Of a stretch of DNA of 64,000 nt, positions 57,463 to 64,000 are shown piece by piece (the first letter of the stretch is position 1; each line of letters begins with the position of its first letter). The notes under the pieces were generated by a model. That model had not been told where the DNA came from and did no database searches. It saw only the letters and a list, made by a program, of their open reading frames with translations. Source of the stretch: Methylomonas sp. AM2-LC (GTDB lineage: Bacteria; Pseudomonadota; Gammaproteobacteria; Methylococcales; Methylomonadaceae); the NCBI RefSeq assembly GCF_039904985.1, contig NZ_CP157005.1, forward strand, positions 3,491,501 through 3,555,500, in the 5' to 3' direction. The position numbers and the translations under genes were made by a program.

Positions 57463-58191
57463 ATGTTCACGGAATTAGCGATTTACGGGCTTAGTTTAAT
57501 TGCCGGAATTTTATCCACCTTATCTCCCTGCGTATTACCTTTATTACCCATTCTAGCCGGAGCAGCACTAAATACCCACCGCTTGGGCTTGTATGCACTG
57601 GCAGGAGGCTTGGCGCTATCCTACACCCTAATTGGCTTACTGTTGGCCGCCATGGGCAGTGTTCTGGGCTTGGATCCCGCTTTGGTGCGCAATCTGGCCG
57701 CCTTGTTATTAATTGTCTTTGGTGCCATTTTAATCTCTGAGCGTTTACAAACCTTATTTAGCGCAGCAACTGCAAAATTTAGCAGTGCCGGACAACCCTG
57801 GTTAGCACAAATTTCCGGTGACAATTTAACCGGGCAATTTATGCTTGGCTTGCTATTAGGGGTGGTATGGAGTCCGTGTGTTGGTCCTACGTTGGGTGCA
57901 GCGATGACTTTAGCCAGTCAAGGCGGCAATCTATTTCATACCGGCATGGTGATGCTATTTTTTGGCACGGGTGCCAGTTTACCGTTAATAGCTTTAGGTA
58001 GCTTGTCTCAACAGGGTTTGTTTTCCAACAAAACCAAACTGTTGTTAACGGGTAAAAAGGGAAAAATGTTGTTTGGTGGTCTATTGATTGGTGCAGGTAT
58101 ATTGATTATTAGCGGGCTGGATAAATTGCTTGAAATATGGATATTAAATCACGCCCCTGAATGGCTAACACGGCTTACTATTGCTATCTGA
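57463..58191 (+). CDS. CcdA/DsbD-type disulfide reductant transporter
   Basis: A 242-residue membrane protein with six predicted helices that would pass electrons from cytoplasmic thioredoxin to the periplasm. The two redox cysteines are in LSPCVLPLLP (first helix) and WSPCVGPTLG (fourth helix). The ATG at 57463 has GGAGG five bases upstream; an in-frame GTG two codons earlier overlaps that site. Coupled to the preceding exported thioredoxin, its probable periplasmic partner. Confidence 0.9.
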   Translation: MFTELAIYGLSLIAGILSTLSPCVLPLLPILAGAALNTHRLGLYALAGGLALSYTLIGLLLAAMGSVLGLDPALVRNLAALLLIVFGAILISERLQTLFSAATAKFSSAGQPWLAQISGDNLTGQFMLGLLLGVVWSPCVGPTLGAAMTLASQGGNLFHTGMVMLFFGTGASLPLIALGSLSQQGLFSNKTKLLLTGKKGKMLFGGLLIGAGILIISGLDKLLEIWILNHAPEWLTRLTIAI

Positions 58192-58272
58192 TGCACCGCC
58201 GGAATAATTACAGCATGGAAGCTAATTGAAATTACGCTAGTTAGGCAAGTTTTTGGAATCATTAAATATTAA

Positions 58273-58506
58273 TTACTTCCAACCTTGTAACCAGCGTCCA
58301 ACTTCGGTCAATTCTCGCCAGGAGATTATAAAAATACGCCGCGAATAAATAGCTTCAAGTTCGATTTGCTCAACCAGAGTATTGGGCGGTTCAGGTTCAA
58401 CGGTTTTGGTCACGATAAAATGTTTTTCTTTGTGCTGTGGATTAACCGCAGTCCATTTACTTAACAATAGTTTTTTAGGATTTATGTAGCGAGTGGTTGT
58501 TTGCAT
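58273..58506 (-). CDS. TIGR02450-type small Trp-rich protein
   Basis: A 77-residue protein with the family pattern NPKKLLLSKWTAVNPQHKEKHFIVTK near the N-terminus and IELEAIYSRRIF...SWRELTEVGRWLQGW at the end. Conserved tryptophans at both ends define the family, whose function is unknown. Monocistronic. Confidence 0.8.
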   Translation of the reverse strand: MQTTTRYINPKKLLLSKWTAVNPQHKEKHFIVTKTVEPEPPNTLVEQIELEAIYSRRIFIISWRELTEVGRWLQGWK

Positions 58507-58611
58507 CTGTTTATTGATTTTACATACCCTGCTATTAATATAATCGGAATGTCTTTACATAGCAGGTAAGACACGATTTACACGTGTCCTGCCTGTGTCT
58601 ATAGATATTAA

Positions 58612-59091
58612 TTAGGGTACATCTATCAGGTATCCTGAGATAGTCGCCAGAGTGGAGACTGTATCTCCATTTGTGGCAAATGTGTCAACCGTAGGCACCT
58701 CACCCGCATTGTAGGCTGCCAGCACTGGCTGATTGACAATATAGTTAAATTGACCGCCATACTGACCCGTTGCTGCCACAGCAGGCAAAAACTGGAATAC
58801 ATTCGAACCACTAGTACCTCTGAGTTCCACTAGATTAAGGTAACCAGCAGTAGGCATGGTCACAATCGCACTGACATGTTCCACAATCAAACGTTTTCCG
58901 GCTGGAATCGCTGCAAAGGTAATGATACAGGGTTGGACAGATTGACAATTATTTACTTGTTGATAAAAATTACGCGCTTGAGAATCACGATCCTGAGTTA
59001 TTACGGGTTGCGCACTAACCTGAAGGGTGAAAAATGTGCCAGCCACTAATAGTGTTGCTATCGTGACAGGACTAAATAATGAACTTTTCAT
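58612..59091 (-). CDS. Hypothetical exported protein
   Basis: A 159-residue exported protein from the ATG at 59091, with GGAG six bases upstream; a TTG two codons earlier is less likely. A signal peptide covers about 1-27 (ending VSAQ). The mature part is beta-rich with two cysteines (NCQSVQPC) and hydrophobic strands (KRLIVEHVSAIVTM, YLNLVELRG). Family not recognised. Monocistronic. Confidence 0.7.
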   Translation of the reverse strand: MKSSLFSPVTIATLLVAGTFFTLQVSAQPVITQDRDSQARNFYQQVNNCQSVQPCIITFAAIPAGKRLIVEHVSAIVTMPTAGYLNLVELRGTSGSNVFQFLPAVAATGQYGGQFNYIVNQPVLAAYNAGEVPTVDTFATNGDTVSTLATISGYLIDVP

Positions 59092-59319
59092 AAACAACTC
59101 CCATGATTAAATAATAAACTTATCCTAATAGATTAAGGATATTTTATAGTTTTTTGTTACACTTTCACTTGGTTAAACTCCATGAAAAACCACACTGATA
59201 ATTGATGCAATTAATGAAGCTGGACACATCGTACTCAGGTTTTTAAATTATGCAAGTATTGGAAAGCATTAAACTATAATCCGCGTTCCCAAGCCCTATT
59301 CCCAAACCCTTAAGCTTCA

Positions 59320-61116
59320 TTATCTATCAAACTGTAAGTCTGCCAGCCTGGCGTAAAGACCGCTTTGTTTGCGTAAATCGTCTGGCGCACCTGCTTCGAC
59401 TATGACCCCTTGATCTAAAACGATAATGCGATCGACTTGTTTCACGGTAGACAGACGGTGCGCAATAATCAGGGTAGTACGGCCCTGCATGGCGGCGTTT
59501 AGTCCTTTTTGGACCAGAATTTCAGACTCTGCATCCAAGGCACTGGTGGCTTCATCCAATAACAACAGCGGAGCGTTTTTCAAAATGGCTCGTGCAATGG
59601 CAATACGCTGACGTTGACCACCAGATAAACGCGTACCGCGTTCGCCCAAAAAAGTCTGATAAGTATCAGGCAGACGATTAATAAATTCATCAACTTGCGC
59701 AAGTTTTGCTGCTGCAATCACGTCAGCATCACTGGCATCTGGCCGACCATAGCGGATATTTTCCAGCGCATTTGCCGAAAAAATCACTGCATCTTGCGGC
59801 ACAATGGCAATTTGACTACGTAAATCCTGGATAGCGAGTTGCCTGATATCCAGACCGTTAATACGAATTACACCACTACTGACATCGTAAAAGCGTAGCA
59901 ATAACTGGAATAAGGTTGTTTTACCCGCGCCGGAAGGACCAACCAGCGCCACGCTTTCACCAGGCGCGATAGTTAGGCTAATATCAGAAAGTGCAGCGCT
60001 CTGCATTCTGGAGGGATAACGAAAAGTCACATTTTCGAATTGTATTTCGGCGATTCCAGGTTGCTGCAATGCTTGCACAACATTCGCTTCTGTAATGGCG
60101 GGTTGTGCATGCAGCAATTCTAGCAAACGCTCAGTTGCCCCTGCTGCACGCAAAATATCACCCCAAACTTCTGCCATGCTACTCACTGCACTTGCCACTA
60201 GCACCGCGTACAGAATAAAAGAAGCCAATTGCCCACCCGTCATGCTACCGGCATGAACCAGATTTGCACCAATCCATAACACAAAAATAATAGCGCCCAT
60301 CACCGCCATTATCACCAATGCAGTTAAAGCAGCACGTACCCGACTGCGGCGAATTGCAGACAGAAAACTGATTTCTGCCCGACCTGTAAAACGCTTGGCT
60401 TCCTGCTGTTCCTGGGTAAAAGACTGCACAGTGGGTACAGCATTTAATATCTCGGCAGCCAGTGCGGATGCATCTGCAATTTTGTCTTGGGATTCTCGAG
60501 AAAGTTTTTTTACTTTACGTCCAATGACAATCAAGGGCAATATCAACAGCGCCATCAAACCCAAATTCAAGGCAAATAAATACAAACTGGTGACGGCCAA
60601 CATTGTCATGCCACCCAGAAATTGAAACAGACTTCTTAACCCCATTGAAATGGAACTACCTACCACGGTCTGGATTAAGGCGGTATCTCCCGTTAAACGT
60701 GATAATACTTCGCCAGTTTGCAGGGTTTCAAAAAATTGCGGCGACTGTGCCAGTACTCTGGAATACACCGCACTGCGCAAATCGGCAGTAATACGCTCAC
60801 CCAGCCAGGAAACCGTATAGTAACGTGATGCCACCGCAAGTGCCCATAAACTGGCCAAACCGAACAGCGCAATAAAATGCGCATTCATACTCAGTGAATC
60901 CCATAACCCGCCATTGACTTGCTGCTGAGCGCCAAAGCCAAAATCAATAAGATCGCGGAACGCAAGTGGCACCAGTAAAATAGTCGCTGAACCTAGGCAC
61001 AACAGCAAAAACGCCAGCACAACTTTACTGCGATAGGGGCGCAAAAAAGGCCATAAATCGGTAAGTGATGCCAAATGCGGTTTTGAAGCAGGGGGAACAG
61101 CTTGATTAATAGACAT
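59320..61116 (-). CDS. MsbA-like ABC exporter (fused TM and ATPase)
   Basis: A 598-residue half-transporter with six membrane helices (about 30-310) and an ATPase domain (about 345-590): Walker A GPSGAGKTT, signature LSGGQRQRIAIARAIL, Walker B LLLLDEATSALD, H-loop LIIAHRLSTV. The ATG at 61116 is chosen over a TTG at 61137. Such exporters move lipids, drugs or peptides out of the inner leaflet; the closeness to MsbA-type proteins is general, and the substrate is unknown. Confidence 0.9.
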   Translation of the reverse strand: MSINQAVPPASKPHLASLTDLWPFLRPYRSKVVLAFLLLCLGSATILLVPLAFRDLIDFGFGAQQQVNGGLWDSLSMNAHFIALFGLASLWALAVASRYYTVSWLGERITADLRSAVYSRVLAQSPQFFETLQTGEVLSRLTGDTALIQTVVGSSISMGLRSLFQFLGGMTMLAVTSLYLFALNLGLMALLILPLIVIGRKVKKLSRESQDKIADASALAAEILNAVPTVQSFTQEQQEAKRFTGRAEISFLSAIRRSRVRAALTALVIMAVMGAIIFVLWIGANLVHAGSMTGGQLASFILYAVLVASAVSSMAEVWGDILRAAGATERLLELLHAQPAITEANVVQALQQPGIAEIQFENVTFRYPSRMQSAALSDISLTIAPGESVALVGPSGAGKTTLFQLLLRFYDVSSGVIRINGLDIRQLAIQDLRSQIAIVPQDAVIFSANALENIRYGRPDASDADVIAAAKLAQVDEFINRLPDTYQTFLGERGTRLSGGQRQRIAIARAILKNAPLLLLDEATSALDAESEILVQKGLNAAMQGRTTLIIAHRLSTVKQVDRIIVLDQGVIVEAGAPDDLRKQSGLYARLADLQFDR

Positions 61117-61251
61117 GATGAGGGGTAATAAAGGCAAATGGGATAAGGTAAATTGTTGTCCTTAAGCATATGAAGAATTATTACACACCCGCTATTTTTA
61201 GCAGGGAATAAAATAATGATGGGTATTTAGCAATTATTGTTAGCTTTATAT

Positions 61252-61279
61252 TTGCAATAGCATGTATTTATGATATAGT
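61252..61279 (+). promoter_or_regulatory. Sigma70-type promoter of the small orphan gene
   Basis: TTGCAA (61252-61257), a 16-base spacer, then TATAGT (61274-61279) preceded by TGA, giving an extended -10. It lies 44 bases before the ATG at 61323. Confidence 0.5.
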
Positions 61280-61322
61280 TGAAAACGCTGAGCACAATTA
61301 AAAAACTATAATAGGAGTTTCT

Positions 61323-61610
61323 ATGTGTGTTCACATGCCAATAGAATTTAAATATAACCACGAAGTGTGGTTTAAATATTCTTTATCTTCCTTAGGGTTC
61401 GACATTTATCGAGCCAAATTTGAAGCCAGCCTTCCCAGACATCCCATTAAATTTGCAGCTGGCAAATGGTTTATTAATGCCCGCGTTTTTAGGTGGCAAG
61501 TTTTAATTAATAAGCTAACAAATGCGCAACTAGCCAAAATACAACTCGCTACCCAGCAAGATAAACACAAAAATGATGACAGATTTTATAATGCTAGTTT
61601 GGGATTTTAA
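61323..61610 (+). CDS. Hypothetical small protein
   Basis: A 95-residue basic, aromatic-rich protein I do not recognise (FKYNHEVWFKYSLSSLGFDIY, then FAAGKWFINARVFRWQVLINKL). AGGAG lies five bases before the ATG, and a good promoter is upstream, so it is probably expressed. An AT-rich hairpin covers its first codons (about 61345-61380). No membrane segment. Confidence 0.7.
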   Translation: MCVHMPIEFKYNHEVWFKYSLSSLGFDIYRAKFEASLPRHPIKFAAGKWFINARVFRWQVLINKLTNAQLAKIQLATQQDKHKNDDRFYNASLGF

Positions 61611-62171
61611 ATCTGAATAATCTGCTCTCAAGCAGTAAATGTTTAAGCTATATTTGACACTCAGTCGATTTAAGTATCGACTGAGCTAATTATATAGTGG
61701 TAAATTTTAATTTGCAATGCAATAAAACATCTACACCACACCAACAGATGAACTCTGATATTGCAGCTTATTTCTATCTATTAATAATTATAGATGTTAG
61801 TTAAAAACATTGCGTTTAGCGATATTTGTGTTAGAGTTTTAACTAAGTGTTTTTCTATCCACCCTGGTATTCATACATAACCTCAGCCTAACTGGTCGGC
61901 ATAATCATATACGTCCTACACCAGCTGAAATGCCTTGTTATTCAGGAAAGATTACAAAATACATTTGTAACTATTCAGCCTGATGATTTAAAGCGTATAA
62001 ATCGATTACTGTATGATGAGTTGAACGATAACGACCCCATCCTACATTGAATTTTAATAGTTGTTTATTTGCAGTGGATGAGGAAATAAAACCCAAATTG
62101 ATTGCTTAAATCAAGCAATATTCATTAACTGGTTTTTCCTTTACCTATAAATTTTCTCAGCCATTTCAAAA
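61611..62171. other. Intergenic region upstream of the TPR protein
   Basis: About 560 AT-rich bases with no gene. It contains a perfect hairpin at 61660-61685 and presumably the promoter of the TPR gene, which I could not place. Confidence 0.4.
61660..61685. terminator. Hairpin, possible terminator of the small orphan gene
   Basis: CTCAGTCGAT, six-base loop, ATCGACTGAG: a perfect 10-bp stem 50 bases after the stop at 61610. There is no strong U-tract, so termination may need help from Rho. Confidence 0.4.
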
Positions 62172-64000
62172 ATGACCGATCAAAACAAAAACAAAACCAA
62201 TACCTTATTTTCTGTTAGACCACTATTTCAATGGCTAGCGGTATTTGCCTTAATGCTGTCAGCGGGGCTTATTGCCTACCAAAATGGCCTATTGACTCTA
62301 CTGGGTTATGAGGCCACTACCATTAACGCCAATTTACCAGCTACGACACCATCGATTGCAAGTCTTGCATCTAACGCTCCTGATCCGGTAAAAATTTCCA
62401 TTGCCCAGGAAACTAGCAATCTGGCACTACCTAAGCGTAATATTGAACTAACCACAGAAAAAGCGTTGGCCGCCAAAGCGGCCATTAAGCGCAATGATTT
62501 TTCTACTGCCGCACAGATTACTGGTGATGTGTTAGCGCATAGCAAACTACTAAACTGGCGCTTCTATCCATTTAACGATTTTATGCGCTATTTTTTTAAC
62601 GAAACAGATTACGGTTATTTAGAATATCTGGATAAATGGGTGGCGCAAGAACCTAAATCCGCACTGGCTCACTTACTCCGCGCACAATGGTATTACAGTA
62701 TCGGTCAAGGTATACGTGGTTACGATTTTTCATCTAAAGTGGCCGATACACATTTGCAAACTTATGAGGATTATTTGCAAAATTCCGACAAAGATATTCT
62801 CGCCGCCATTCATCTAAACGCTGAAAATCCTTATAGTTATTTCATGTACTTGAATAGCATATCCAGGATGGGCGATAGTCCAGAAACAGAACAAGCTTTT
62901 CAACTAGGCATTAATAAATTTCCAACTTATTACGCACTCTATCGGGCCAGACTTAAATCATTAACACCCAAATGGGGTGGCTCTCCACAAGCCATGTATG
63001 CATTTACCAGCAAATATGCTGATAAAGCTAAGGAACATTCACCGCTAAAAATGTTATATCTACAACTCTATAACTACATGGTTGATGCGGCATCGATAGC
63101 CTGTTCCTCAGACAAAGAACGGGACAAATGTGTCGGTGAAGTTATGGCAAAACTGATAAAACCACGCATGGCCGATGATATAAATACTGCATTGGAACTA
63201 TACAACAAAACCGACCCGTATCAATTCGCTTTAGAAATAAACTCTATCCTGTTGTCTTTAGCTGAAACCTCCGGTGCCGATCATTTTAGTGGCAGCATAC
63301 TGCAATTGGCTTCTGACCGCATGGGCAGTCAATTACAATTGGTGGATAATAATAGTGGTCATAACAATTACTTACTTGATCAAGTGGCCGCCAAATCCTG
63401 GGAAGACATTAATCACTATGAAAATGCGGAAAAAAAATATCAGGAAGCGTTATTAGACATTAAAAACACGCGCTTTCCTAACGAGGAAGAACAGTTTATC
63501 GCTTTAGCTGATATTTACTTAAATTTTGCCTCTATGTACTTTGATAATGCCAAGTACGCAAAAGCTATAGTTTATCAAAATGCGGCAATCGCCATGGGAG
63601 GTGGCCGTTTTGACAAGTCCTTATCTTGTGGCAGTTATTTTAACTTGAAATATTATACTGACGCTATTCAGGCCTGCAGCGCTCGAATAGAATCAGGAGC
63701 AGATATGCACGCCTATTGGTGGCGTGCCGCTTCTTATATGAGTTCTAATCAAGCGGATGCCGCATTAACCGATTTTAAAAAGGTTGCCGATTCGGAAAGC
63801 TCGTATCGAGAATCAGCAGTGATTAATCTATCGGCTATCTATGCACAAAAACAAGATTACCCGCAAATGCTCAGCGTATTTAAAAGCCATCCATTTTTGC
63901 TTGATGAAGAGCAAACCACCGACCACAATCAATTAATGATTGGCTTTAATAATCGTTGTTATGCTTACATGCAACTGGGGGAATTGCAAAAAGCGCTGGA
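62172..64000 (+). CDS. TPR-containing membrane-anchored protein (partial, C-terminus off window)
   Basis: The ATG at 62172 opens a frame that stays open to the right edge (609 codons). One N-terminal membrane helix (about 17-37; QWLAVFALMLSAGLIAYQ) is followed by a large helical, TPR-like region. The middle segment (DFMRYFFNETDYGYLEYLDKWVAQEPKSALAHLLRAQWYY) resembles DUF4034-type proteins, tentatively. Repeats of the A-Y/W-x-x-A-A-x-Y type occur up to the edge. No strong ribosome binding site precedes the ATG. The function is not known. Confidence 0.75.
   Translation, partial: MTDQNKNKTNTLFSVRPLFQWLAVFALMLSAGLIAYQNGLLTLLGYEATTINANLPATTPSIASLASNAPDPVKISIAQETSNLALPKRNIELTTEKALAAKAAIKRNDFSTAAQITGDVLAHSKLLNWRFYPFNDFMRYFFNETDYGYLEYLDKWVAQEPKSALAHLLRAQWYYSIGQGIRGYDFSSKVADTHLQTYEDYLQNSDKDILAAIHLNAENPYSYFMYLNSISRMGDSPETEQAFQLGINKFPTYYALYRARLKSLTPKWGGSPQAMYAFTSKYADKAKEHSPLKMLYLQLYNYMVDAASIACSSDKERDKCVGEVMAKLIKPRMADDINTALELYNKTDPYQFALEINSILLSLAETSGADHFSGSILQLASDRMGSQLQLVDNNSGHNNYLLDQVAAKSWEDINHYENAEKKYQEALLDIKNTRFPNEEEQFIALADIYLNFASMYFDNAKYAKAIVYQNAAIAMGGGRFDKSLSCGSYFNLKYYTDAIQACSARIESGADMHAYWWRAASYMSSNQADAALTDFKKVADSESSYRESAVINLSAIYAQKQDYPQMLSVFKSHPFLLDEEQTTDHNQLMIGFNNRCYAYMQLGELQKAL

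Overview
The window looks like chromosome from a low-to-moderate GC gammaproteobacterium. The molybdenum storage proteins, the N-type ATPase, a NifX-like protein and many short REP-like repeats would fit a Methylococcales methanotroph. No methane or methanol oxidation gene is present, so that placement is inference.

Layout. 1-3059: a beta-carbonic anhydrase cut by the window edge, a DUF3820 protein, and the molybdenum storage pair mosB-mosA behind a leader with a small upstream ORF. 3417-10011 (all minus): gpmI, then a signalling operon with a four-PAS hybrid histidine kinase, a REC-PAS protein and a Crp/Fnr regulator. 10542-18061: a lone membrane protein, then a complete nine-gene N-ATPase operon (atpD-C-Q-R-B-E-F-A-G, minus) with no separate delta gene. 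18382-22246 (minus): an envelope cluster with a small PEGA-like protein, a patatin-like lipoprotein, an S41-protease-like lipoprotein lacking its catalytic dyad, and another lipoprotein. 23024-28565: a chemoreceptor, tRNA-Val(UAC), a Cpx-like two-component system divergent from a Spy/CpxP-like chaperone, and a FlxA-like protein.

29080-33167 is the accessory, decaying part. A two-repeat SnoaL-like exported protein lies divergent from an AraC-family gene that is split by an IS1595-family insertion with an exact 8-bp target duplication. Next to it is a decayed VapBC toxin-antitoxin locus, then a GNAT acetyltransferase. 33416-41228: an alpha/beta hydrolase, the DUF2339-DUF3999 membrane pair, a small protein, an orphan NifX-like protein and a J-domain protein that may lack its native 5' end. 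41288-46882: an MdtNOP-type efflux system (divergent OMF lipoprotein, YtcA, HlyD-like adaptor, FUSC pump). 46932-47594: a stand-alone protein resembling the C80 cysteine protease domain of RTX toxins.

48043-64000 is mostly housekeeping: prfC, tonB-like, a methyltransferase/AraC divergent pair, slyX, an operon of DUF6763-like protein, P-loop ATPase, metA and guanine deaminase, tpm, a thioredoxin/CcdA pair, a Trp-rich protein, an exported protein, an MsbA-like ABC exporter, a small orphan with a good promoter, and a partial TPR protein running off the right edge. No CRISPR array, phage or large unknown gene cluster was seen.
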